From assembly GCA_006538405.1 (NCBI GenBank), contig BJKQ01000029.1, forward strand, positions 62,001 to 126,000: 64,000 nucleotides of DNA, read 5' to 3'. The translations under genes were made by a program, and so were the position numbers. Source of the DNA: Hansfordia pulvinata. Lineage: Eukaryota; Ascomycota; Sordariomycetes; Xylariales. The notes below the pieces were generated by a model that saw nothing but the letters and a program-made list of their open reading frames with translations, was not told the DNA's origin and did not search any database. Below are positions 25,584 to 35,139 of this stretch, one piece after another (position 1 is the stretch's first letter; each line of letters starts with the position of its first letter).

Positions 25584-25945
25584 TTCTCTTAATGCGAAAT
25601 TCAACAATCCCAAAGGCGAATTAGTACGACAACTTAGCTTATTCCTTGAGTGGGGCAGACAGGAAATGAGCGCTCATTTTTATTGTTGGCCTTCAACCTC
25701 CAAGTTCCTTCCAAGCGCAGAATAGGGGCTGCGCATAGCGGTGTCCGAGACATAATGACTCGGCTGCAAGCCCACGACATTGAATCCACGAAATTGATAA
25801 ACACGTTTACGGCGGACGATCGCCAGGCTTCATAGCATACTTCTGACAAATTGTTTCTGGGCGAACAAAGCATTTGCCATTGTGACTGATGTTTAGTTGT
25901 CAACAACGAATGGTCATCGAGACACGTATAATGTTCGAGGGGGTG
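25584..25945. other. Intergenic spacer between GDSL gene and transposon
   Basis: Short; nothing seen beyond the 3' flank of the esterase gene. Confidence 0.5.
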
Positions 25946-27700
25946 ACGTCCCACACCCACTTTTGGCCACCCCAGAAATCTCACGCCTCAAGTTCAACGC
26001 TTGAGCATAAAACAACTTTATCACACATTATAATGCTACAACAAGGCAACTTTCAGTGTCACTAGGGCTCTCAGCATCGCTGGATCCGACTGTGCTACCT
26101 TCAACCTCACCGGATTCAATTTGCGCCCTTCGGATCGCCTCAATGTCGGCGAACTTCGAATTTGGGCTCATTCTGACCTTCCTCCGCTTCCTAGCTCTTC
26201 CGGCATCAACTTCTGCTTGCAAGGCCTCAATTCTTCGCTGGGCTACTGCTAATTGGTACGCCTGCTGGTCAAAGCCCTTTTGGACCTTTCGGAAGAGCAG
26301 GCGCTGCGTATTCTGATCCTTCTCTGGGGTGCTAAATAAGCTCAGCTGGCCATGAAGTTCTTTTCTTTTCTTTGGAGTCGACCAAGACACTGCTGATGTT
26401 TCTGCCATCCACTTTTCGCTTCTATGTCCATCAGGGAGCTCGGTACATACCTGATCTGCCTGTTTTGCGGGGGTTGACGTGCTATTAAGCAGCAGTCGGC
26501 TCAGGAGGGGCTTGGCCATACTGACAGGCCACAACCCAGTCCATTTCCAACCACTGACGATGTTCTTGCTTGTCAGCGCCGCTTTCCTCGCGTTACTGTA
26601 GCATAGAATGAAATTTCCCTTCCCTGTGACTGTGCTCGCATCCCATTCGCTGAGTAATCCAAGCTCCTTCTTATAGGCGGCCTTCAAAGGTCCGAAGACC
26701 GACTGGTCCAGAGGCTGGAGGACATGGGACGTATGCGACGGCAAGAAAAGCAGGTGGATATTATTCTTCAAGCACAAATACATGAATTCCGTCGTTTCAT
26801 GGCTTCCGTGTCCATCCAGAATAAGCAATCTGACCTCTTGAGGGTTCGCGGGCTGGGTGGAAGGGATGAAGATCTCCTCCAGCCATTTTACAGCGGTAGA
26901 ATCCGAAGTCCACCCATTTTCCGTTGCCTCAAACCTCCAGGACTGGTATGGATCGAGATCTAAAGGAAACCATTGCTGTTGTACGGTCTTTCCCTTGTAT
27001 ATCACAAGCGGAGGGAGTGACCTACCGGTGGCGGAGATGCACTCGATAAGGGACGTCCGGGCACGCGATCCCGGCTGTTTCTTTCGAGCTGAGCGAGTCT
27101 CTGACGATCCTAGTACGAGCCCATTCGATCCTTGGTCTTCTAAGATGCCTGTATCGTCCATGTTGTATCGGTTGCTGGCCTTAATAGCCTTGATCTCGGG
27201 AACAGCGAGGTGCCTGAACCATTGCCTGATAACATTAGTGGAGGCGCCATTAATACGCTGGGAATCGATTGCCCTGCTTCTCTGGACCCTTACTGATGGA
27301 TTCCTTTTGATGAAAGACTGAGCCCAGTTCTTTCCGAGGGGCTTGAGGTCTCGATGGATCCGCAAGATCCGCTCGGCGAAATTCTTAAGCTGTTGGCCTC
27401 CCATGCGGCTCACCAGTGTCGATTGTGATATGCCCCCTTTGAATGCAGTTCTCTTGAAACTCTGGCCATTTGTGACAGCCTCAAGAAACTGGGAAATGTC
27501 TGACTCGGTATATAAAGGCATACGACGGGATAGTAAGCACGCCTGCGACGCCCTTCTAATCATGACTTGGCACAACATGAATGGGCACGCATGCGGTCAA
27601 GAATGTGTCATGAACTGGCAACGCCTATAAATTTTTGTGATGCGTGCCTCTAAAAGGCGTAGAAGCCCCAAAAATCAGAGGGCCCAAAGGTCAATCTATT
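25946..27700 (-). mobile_element. pogo/Fot1-like DNA transposon
   Basis: The 3' terminus is set by comparison with the fragment at 47313-47815: similarity between the copies stops at the same point, ACGT at the end of GGTGTGGGACGT (minus strand), position 25946 here. The fragment is followed by TA, the usual target of this superfamily; this copy is followed by CA. The other end is only approximate: a weak inverted match (TTTGGGCC..., ACGCCT) places it near 27700. One transposase gene fills most of the element. Confidence 0.65.
26028..27521 (-). CDS. Transposase, pogo/Fot1-like (DDE superfamily)
   Basis: Cut-and-paste transposase acting in the nucleus. The frame is open from 27578, but the ATG at 27521 is preferred because family members begin close to the sequence MPLYTESDISQFLEAV. 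From there it is about 497 residues without stops. It has a pipsqueak/CENP-B-type helix-turn-helix near the start (AFKGGISQSTLVSRMGG), a second DNA-binding segment (PLGKNWAQSFIKRNP), and a DDE domain with catalytic Asp in YNMDDTG, LLILDGHGSH and LQPLDQ. The last two are separated by 35 residues (DD35D). A basic C-terminal part (RARKRRKVR) follows. All catalytic residues are present, so the protein may be active. The last 126 codons are repeated in the fragment at 47352. Confidence 0.9.
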   Translation of the reverse strand: MPLYTESDISQFLEAVTNGQSFKRTAFKGGISQSTLVSRMGGQQLKNFAERILRIHRDLKPLGKNWAQSFIKRNPSVRVQRSRAIDSQRINGASTNVIRQWFRHLAVPEIKAIKASNRYNMDDTGILEDQGSNGLVLGSSETRSARKKQPGSRARTSLIECISATGRSLPPLVIYKGKTVQQQWFPLDLDPYQSWRFEATENGWTSDSTAVKWLEEIFIPSTQPANPQEVRLLILDGHGSHETTEFMYLCLKNNIHLLFLPSHTSHVLQPLDQSVFGPLKAAYKKELGLLSEWDASTVTGKGNFILCYSNARKAALTSKNIVSGWKWTGLWPVSMAKPLLSRLLLNSTSTPAKQADQVCTELPDGHRSEKWMAETSAVSWSTPKKRKELHGQLSLFSTPEKDQNTQRLLFRKVQKGFDQQAYQLAVAQRRIEALQAEVDAGRARKRRKVRMSPNSKFADIEAIRRAQIESGEVEGSTVGSSDAESPSDTESCLVVAL

Positions 27701-27894
27701 AGGTTAAACTTTGAAAATTTGTGGTATTTATAAGATGCTTCTAGCGTGAAAATGGTCGCCGATTCGAAGGTTGCTGGATCGATGGTCGCCGAAGACATCG
27801 TCGAGATGAGGATGCCAAGCTTCATTTACATAAGCTAGAGTGCGCGTCACTACCGGGAGCTGGCTGACAAAACTCGGAAGCTGATTCTGTGAAA

Positions 27895-29551
27895 TCACCA
27901 ACCCTTTGCGCGGCGATACTGATCGTATGTGATGCTAAATTGTGTATCGGCCTTTCTCGCCTCAGCTTCATGCGTTGTTGCGATTTTTGCTTGAATCTCC
28001 TCAGGATGGAGGGGCTCCCGTGCCTTATGGTGAGGAACCTCATCGAACCTATGTCAAGCTAATTAGTTCTTCGATATGGACTTCAGACGAGTAGGTCTAC
28101 AATGGGGCGTGTGCAGCAGTGCTTTCAGGCCAGTGCGAACAGACTCACCAGAATACAGCTAAATGGCCTTCGTATGCGCCGCTACGAAATACATTTTGTC
28201 GCTTCCTATATCCGTGCAATTTATCGTATCCCAACAGTCTGAATTTCCCTGCCAGCCAGTCCGTAAAGACTAGCTCCTGATGATGTACCGCCGTGGAAAG
28301 GTACGGTAATAGAATGCCCGTTGCGCTGTTGATGATGATCATGAAAGGTCGAAGTAGGAAGCGCTCGCCCAGCGTTGAAGTGTGGCTTCCGATGCCAATA
28401 GTCGTCGACAGGACCTTTTGTTTCTGATCGTATTTTGTGGTCATACTGCATTTGCTCATATCAGCCATGAATTGCTAAGACGTGTGCGGGGCTGTTCGTG
28501 TTGGATAGGTACCTTTGGTGAAGGTCTGATTTGCAGTACGTTAGCCATTACATAAATTTTCGTCGATTAAAAGAGTTAAGAGACTGGAATTAAGCGCGCG
28601 TACCTTTCAACTCGAATGACCCACTCCAATCCTCCGAGAACTCCAATATCTTTTCAATTACTGCGTCGTGTAAAAACGTCCTCCGCATCGTGAGGCCTCG
28701 GCTCGGATCAAGCTTACTCAAATCCCGAACGAACTCTGCTGTGATCATACCTCCAAAAATCCACTCGACAGTAGACCAGGCGGTGACGGCTAAGTTTAAA
28801 TGGAACAGGTTTGAAACGGCTAGACATATTTTGCTCCAGGCGATTCTGTCGGACGGTGGCGCTCCAGTCGCCGTGTAAGACATCAGCAGCTGTGCGGCAG
28901 GGTCAAGCCCATGTTGATAGAGTTTGTTAATGTCGGCTTCGTCTGTTGCCAGGTACCAATGAAAAAATATTTCCCTCATAGTTTTCAGTAGCTTCTTCTC
29001 GTGTTCTTTTAAATTACTGTTCTCAACCGATTTGCTTAGGTCATGGTCCGAGCCTTTCCACAGCTGATTGAGAATGGTGGATGGTATTGAGCATTGCAAA
29101 ACGTCACCTAAATTGTCTTGATTTGACAATGTTTTCAAAAAACTTTGACCTGCGGGCATGCATCTGCTGTCAAGCCAGAACGCTAACTCACCAGTTAACA
29201 AGACTTCTAAAAAGGAGCGCAACCAAGCCTTACCTGATTCCGTCATCTTAATGTGTGAAGCATAATCTCTGAGTTTATCCGCGTCTTCCAGTGACAAGAG
29301 GCTGGCTTTGTTGCCAGCCGCCTTCATTCCTACCAATGTGAACTTATTGCCCCTCTCATTAGTATCTCGAAGTAGGTACCCGGTCTCGTAATTCTCCGAT
29401 GTAACCAAGTCCAGTTTCTGTTGCAATCGTGAGCCAGTATTATTGGTCAGCTTCTGTGCGCTTCAAGTTGCATCCAGATTCCAGTTACACTTACCAGCGA
29501 ATCGCATACGCTGTAAAATAATAAGATGCATAACCATCGATAGATATTCAT
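27895..29551 (-). CDS. Unknown secreted protein, five exons, 13-nt microexon (444 aa)
   Basis: Not recognised. Model on the minus strand: exon 1 29551-29495, exon 2 29417-28604, exon 3 28525-28513 (13 nt), exon 4 28445-28149, exon 5 28048-27895; introns 77, 78, 67 and 100 bp. All junctions are GT-AG, phases agree, and the sum is 445 codons. Exon 1 encodes a clear signal peptide, MNIYRWLCILLFYSVC. Branch sites GCTAAC (intron 2) and GCTGAT (intron 3) support the microexon. The mature protein is about 425 residues, helical in composition, with few cysteines; I see no catalytic motif. The exon 4 segment RPFMIIINSATGILLPYL is hydrophobic. The C-terminus is charged and His-rich (EVPHHKAREPLHPEEIQ). 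A secreted effector-like role is inferred only from secretion and lack of known domains. It lies just downstream of the pogo element. Confidence 0.7.
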
Positions 29552-32205
29552 TTTAGCTGTTGAAGCCCGCGTTGTCATTAAGAAGGCGAGTCCGGCAGAA
29601 TAACTTTGATACACCGAAATATCCTCTCAAGATAGGACAAGGACGGTAGGTTAGCAAGTTGATACAGAAATGGATAAGGAAATAATTAATCCATGGGGTA
29701 ATGATCGAAATAGAGTCTCTTCAAATATTCCGAGAATCCTTACACTATGTTAGCTGAAGTCGAACGAAATTCCGGCAAAAGGGCTATTTCCCAACCAGAA
29801 CCTCATTGGCTGGACTTCAAAGAAAAACCTGAAGCCCGAGTCCCCGAACTTGAGCTACTTGACAGGTGGCTAGGAAGCTGTCTTCGGGTTAAAATAGCCT
29901 CAAGAACTGTACTAAGCCCGCGTACAGCTCCATTAATAGTGTGATAGATTTCAATGTCTATTCATAGATGTGTGTTAGTCGGCTCCGAGGCGTATTTCTT
30001 GGCTGAGCATGGTGTCTGTGAAGCCCCGAGCTTCTCGTTGATACGCCGCTACTATTTTTGGAATGATATCCAAATCCTGCTCTAACCTGTATCGGACCCG
30101 GATCTCAAGTAGATCTATCGCCGTGAGTGATCGAGGCTTCTGTATTAGAAGACTTTTTGACACGATTCGAGCAAAAGGACAATCAGATTTTGATTTTTCA
30201 CTGCAAGAGATATGCAAGAACGTGAGAGACTATCGCTGGTCCAACGGATTCTTGGCTGCTATTCTACACAATAAATCCAGTTTTGGTAGAGATGATGTTT
30301 CTACATCTTGGCAGGCTGTTCGAAGGGTAAGAAGTCGGAATAGTCGTGGACTGTGTTTGGATCAATTCATTACTAGTATTCCCAGCCCGGTCTCGAAGCC
30401 CCGCAATTCAAAAAATCTGGTAAACACAACGTTACTGACCGAGTCTGTCACCAGTCCGGAAATGACTGTGTTGAAGCACGCCATGAATATGACAAAGCTC
30501 TAACCCGAAAACAAATTCAGCATAAGAGTTCATTTGGCCAAGACGCGATGGTGGCTTTTGTGAGTCCTTTGATCGGCGATCAGTCGTACTAATGCTCTTG
30601 ATATAGACTAATCTACTATGGGACCCGGGATGCCCGATTGTCTTTTTATCTAACAAGAAATATCTCGTCCTCCACCTTGGTGGCAAAGAACATCGTAGTA
30701 GTACAAAATCGACTTGAGCTTGGCTGGTACTCCCAATTCAGTACAATTGGTCTATGTTCAGTAGCTGCAAAGGGCAAAGCATGCTTACGCACGGTCACTA
30801 ATGTCTTATCGTTGTTCTGATACTTCGCTTCTTGGTATCAAGATGCTGACTACATTGGCAGACATAATCGGTACTCTTTTCCCCATCGTAACCCGCATCG
30901 TCCATGAGCGTTGGCCTCGATGACCTAAAATAACTGGATTATCGCCACAGCAAGAAAAACAGAGCAATTCATATATATGGTGTCAAATCATCCTCTCAAG
31001 TCTAAAGTGAGCAGTCGAAAAATTACTCAACCAGCGGCAGTACAATTGCATTCGGCGAGAAGCGGAATCTTGAGCAATCTATAAGCAACCAGCACAGACA
31101 AAAAAAAAGCTAGCGCGTGTGTGTAAGCAGGCCAGCAATTCAAGCGACTCTTAAGCACTTTCCGACTATACAAAACAAAACAAGCACCATGAACACGGGT
31201 TTCAAGAGCCGAGTGCTTGCAGAGTGCAGTCTGCCTAGAGTTTAACGATGAAGGCTGATGGCACACCTGACATCTCGGCATTTTCGGGACAAGTAAAGAA
31301 TGGGATTATCACTCTGTACTCCTGCTCAATACTGTCTATGCGGAGGATTGGGCATAACTGGTGAATTCTCAGCCATATAACATCATATCTAGTTCGCCGA
31401 AGACAAGAACAACTGAGTAAGTCGTGACGCGAAATCTGTCAAAGCGCGTTCGCAAACAATTCCATTCTTAAGCGTTATATCATTCCCAGCGTTAAATCGA
31501 AAATGATCCGGCTCAACCGTAGACATCTTCATGAGCGGGTGGGATATTTGGGCCATGGCTCATGAGATAGTGACTGATGAGAAGCCAGGATTCTGACTGT
31601 TGTGCTGGATGTATGCACAGTTCGGAATTATTTGTACTTGCACCTCGTTTCGACACACAGACGGTTGCACACTTCCGCAGACTGACTGGGCCTCTTGCGC
31701 TGGAAGTATTCGTAGTTTAAAACCCCGCCAGGTCGGGGGCAACTCATGATTCTTCATGCTTTAGGATTCTTCCTTCAGAATAGCTGCATTGCTCCATGCC
31801 AGTTTTGCGCAAACTCCCCCGTGCTGGAGAAAAGAACCTCGGCCTTGGCTAAGAGACCGTACTTAGGGACAATACTCGGGGACCACACTCGGGGACCACA
31901 CTCGGGGACCACACTCGGGGACCACACTCGGGGACCATCCTGGTGGGAGAGTTGATATGGTTTGTGTGGACCTCGGTGCTCGGCACAATAATTAATGCAT
32001 GCAATGTCTAGCGTGAGTCCAGGCGCCCGTTTCGCCCCTTCAGAATCGCCGAGCGCTTCATAGTCGAGCTCTTTGTCGCCCCGTTACAATCGGCGAGCCG
32101 CCGCCCCATCGAAAGCATGTCTTTCCAAGGTCGCCCCTCCATCCCCCACAACTGAACACCTTCCATTGGTGACAACATGGGCGACTGCACCGCGAAACGA
32201 TCTCG
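29552..32205. other. No supported gene; contains a 13-bp tandem repeat
   Basis: Open frames overlap on both strands around 29975-30690 (plus 30063-30503; minus 29975-30217 and 30362-30484), but neither strand gives a consistent model. A short minus frame at 30484-30362 is hydrophobic at its start. The tandem repeat at 31874-31938 is listed separately. Confidence 0.4.
31874..31938. repeat. 13-bp tandem repeat, five units
   Basis: Five nearly perfect units of ACTCGGGGACCAC in a row. No gene is associated. Confidence 0.9.
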
Positions 32206-32580
32206 TTAAGCCCCCACCAGACTTGGTGTTGACGCTAAGCGCGTTGAGGGCTCCTTAGTGGAGGTGCTCACACTGTAGCTCTGGTCATCGCAACAAAGTA
32301 AAACAAAATGGTGGAGGGGCTTCGTCCATGCAAGGTCGACCTGAATGGTGGGCCAGGGGGCGTTTCCTGCGTATTCAGCACTGGCGAATACAACAGAGCA
32401 CACAGGATCGGTGCCTAGGATTGAAGCTGTTGGCATGCATAGCTGTTTCCAATGATCGACGAGGCCGTTAGGAGAAGTGATTCCTTCGTAATAGGTCGAT
32501 AGCGCCAAGCACGCAAGCCTGACACGCATGCCCACAACAGGCTTCTGTGATTTTGTAAGTACTTGGCAAGTGATATCCAT
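32206..32580 (-). CDS. 5-hydroxyisourate hydrolase (transthyretin)-like, catalytic residues missing
   Basis: About 124 residues from ATG at 32580. The layout follows the HIU hydrolase/transthyretin fold: DITCQVL at the start, RVRLACLAL, TSPNGLVDHW in the middle, and PWPTIQVDLAW...HHFVLLCC near the end. In true HIU hydrolases, the enzymes of urate breakdown that open 5-hydroxyisourate, the first motif is ITCHVLD, the middle one contains a catalytic Arg, and the protein ends in YRGS. Here the His is Gln, the Arg position is Leu (NGLV), and the C-terminus runs past the expected end with no YRGS. I infer a diverged or decaying paralogue without enzyme activity. The frame is open further upstream (to 32796), without family similarity. 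The neighbouring gene on the same strand is the JmjC-like gene. Assignment rests on motif resemblance only. Confidence 0.5.
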   Translation of the reverse strand: MDITCQVLTKSQKPVVGMRVRLACLALSTYYEGITSPNGLVDHWKQLCMPTASILGTDPVCSVVFASAEYAGNAPWPTIQVDLAWTKPLHHFVLLCCDDQSYSVSTSTKEPSTRLASTPSLVGA

Positions 32581-32922
32581 CGCGACAGCAGTCAAATCAA
32601 TGGCAATGGTAGTGCAAGAGCTCAGCGAAATAATGCTCATGTCAGGATGAGGGAACGCCTGTCCAGTACGATACCACCAAGGGATTATAATTCGTACAGG
32701 ATAGTACTCAAAACCGTTTCCTGATCTGCTGACGGAGTGGGGCCACGGCGCTTGACCAAAAACTGTTCCCAAATCCTGCAACAGTGTAACTTGCAACGAA
32801 AATGGAACCAGTAGATATGACTTTCAGCACCAAGACAGAAGAAAATGACAAGACCGTGCTGAAATCGCAAAGAAATCGAAAAACACCAGGAACCATGTTC
32901 ATTTGCCTGCGGCAACGATAAC

Positions 32923-34407
32923 TTATCGCTGCTCAGAAAGAGAACCGGCTAACTGAAATTCTCAAACCACTAATTCAGATTAGAGACGAGCCAGCAACAG
33001 TGAGCAGGTACATACCTTGACAATCTTTCTGCATTCTTCGATATCAACGGTAGAGCCCCATGACCAGGGCAAACACTCTTTCTCCCAAAGTTTCAAAATA
33101 TGTCTTATTTTCGGAATGAAATCCATCGCGGTATCTTCGTTGGTGACGAATGGGAATTTCGCCTCTAGCTTCGACAGCTGCAGAACTCGTAGGATTTCCC
33201 TGCTGTCCCAATGCATAGTTCCACTCATGACCACGTTAGTAAGGGAATACGGTGCATGGATTGTCGCGCTTGGCTGAATGAGAAGGCATCCGGGATACAG
33301 ATAGATCCCTATAGGAGCTCCTAGCTGCATCGTGCTCGATGATGCCCAGTCCGAAAGGATGCGTGAATGCCACACTGGCCACAGCTTCTCGCCGCAGTCG
33401 GTGAACACCGTGGTCATGACGCCATGACGATCAATGTGTGGCATCGAAAAAGCGCCTTTCTTGGCACATAATTGGAATCGCGTCGAGTCAAGCAAGTCTA
33501 TTGCGACGGGTGAATCCATCTTCCCACTCTCCGTCTTGGCGATTTCCATGACAGAGTAAGAGGGCAATGAAGTCAGGCAAGATGGAGTCGGATGGGGCTT
33601 GCAGCCACCAAGATTCAACATGTTGATGGGACCGTGAGCCGGGTCTTGCAATTTTCGGATGGCCGTTCGTGATGGCAGGGACTTGGGGGTAGCCAAGGAG
33701 GTAGATCTGTCATATCTTTGTTGGAAGTCGTGAACGTCGAGAGTTGGGAAGGACGATAGATATGTGACGAAGGAATCCATAGAAAGACAGAACATATTTT
33801 CATCCAGCTCTGCGGGGATCATGAGTGGTACTTTTGGGCTTGACTTCTCCAATATGCTTCTCGCTTCTTCGTTTGAGCAAACAACAAATTCATCGTCGTC
33901 AAAGTTGTCTTTCGACATGTAGCCGGCTGCCGATAAAGGATGTCCGACAGTACATTTTTGAATGATCTCAAGGAAGGCAGGGCCCTCCTTCTGCAGGCGA
34001 GACTGGCTTGAAGCATCATCGAGCAGACTGCCAAGATCGCTTTTCGCCGTTTGTATGGCTGCTTCTGCGCTCCGACGATATTTCTGAACGACGTTGGACC
34101 ACTGACTGCAGATGTGACAGTTCAGAATGTGTGACTTTGCCTGACTCTGAAGAATCACTTTCCCACATCGGACCGGTTCATGAGCCAGTTTGATATGCTT
34201 CTCCAGGGCATTGCTTCTGACAAATGATGCCTTGCAGAGGGTGCATTGGCGCCCGGGATCTCGCCGGGCGCAATTGTGGCGTCGAGCTTTGGCCCCGTAG
34301 AAAACTACCAGACATCGGTTGCAGCGGGCATGAGGTTGTCGCTGGTGGCGAGGGAAGGAATTTTGGCTGAATTTCTGGAGGCACAAGCTGCATTGTTGGA
34401 CACTCAT
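32923..34407 (-). CDS. C2H2 zinc-finger / JmjC-like fusion protein (473 aa)
   Basis: Model: exon 1 34407-33016, intron 33015-32953 (63 bp, GTATGT...TTTCAG), exon 2 32952-32923 (ten codons including stop); phase 0. Residues 1-100 hold several Cys/His motifs, the clearest a standard finger at CTLCKASFVRSNALEKHIKLAH (about 55-76). Residues about 290-400 form a JmjC/cupin-like domain: the iron-binding set is H324-x-D326 (PHIDRHG) and H384 (ATIHAPYS), within MTTVFTDCGEKLWPVWH and YLYPGCLLIQPS. These are the features of a 2-oxoglutarate/Fe(II) oxygenase such as a histone demethylase, here read with fungal JmjC-like proteins. The zinc fingers would target it to DNA. Activity is inferred from the conserved facial triad. 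The linker (100-290) is unassigned. Confidence 0.75.
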
Positions 34408-35139
34408 GATGGTGTCCCGGAGACGGCGAGGAACGAGGCCGACGAGATGGGGGAGCCTTCTGATGCCTTCAGGGCAGCCGCGTTGGCTCTACAGCGATCC
34501 ATCAGCGGTAGGTTGGTCAAATTCTGTGGATGGCAAGGCCGTACCGCTACAGTAACGCGTCATCGCCAGTAGCTCGCAGCTGGCGCCACTTGCCCTCGCT
34601 TGCAGGTCTTAGATTAAAATGGGTCTATAGCAGCAGCCCTCCAATAGCTCGACCCAGAAATCTTCACAGCCCCGCATTGGCTGTGTGTTCGCGTGAGAAG
34701 CTGGGATCCGTGCCGAACCTCGACTTTCATGCAACAACTTGCCATTGTCAGACATATCAAATCTTTAAATATCAGATATTAGCGCGGATCAGGGCCGCTA
34801 TCATGCAGGCCACGATGTGAATGTATTATGTTCAGCAAGGACGAATTGAATTTAGTGGTAGCGACAGTGTATAAACTAAACTGGACCGAAAACGTCGAAG
34901 TGTGGTAGCGACAGGCGAATATGATAAGAATGCACAAAACCCACATACACAAACAGTGAGAACCAGCTACATTTGAGTACCAGTCAAATACAGCAGTGAC
35001 GAACGGAAACAGACGCGGGTAAATAACAGAAAGACAGACGATAATGGTAAATCAGACACTGTTCGTGAATTAGTAGGTGCTTGGGAACAGGCGCGAACAC
35101 CAATTTGACTTAGAACGTGGAACTTACCGCTTCTGTGTA
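34408..35139. other. No supported gene
   Basis: Upstream region of the C2H2-JmjC gene. A plus-strand frame (34246-34572) overlaps its start but looks like a shadow. Confidence 0.5.

Noticed and set aside
25946..27700. Perfect terminal inverted repeats for the pogo element
   Set aside because: Only the 25946 end is defined by comparison; the opposite end matches weakly, so exact TIRs are not claimed.
29975..30690. Plus-strand 146-codon frame and several minus-strand frames
   Set aside because: Both strands look equally plausible and no gene model joins them; left as unassigned.
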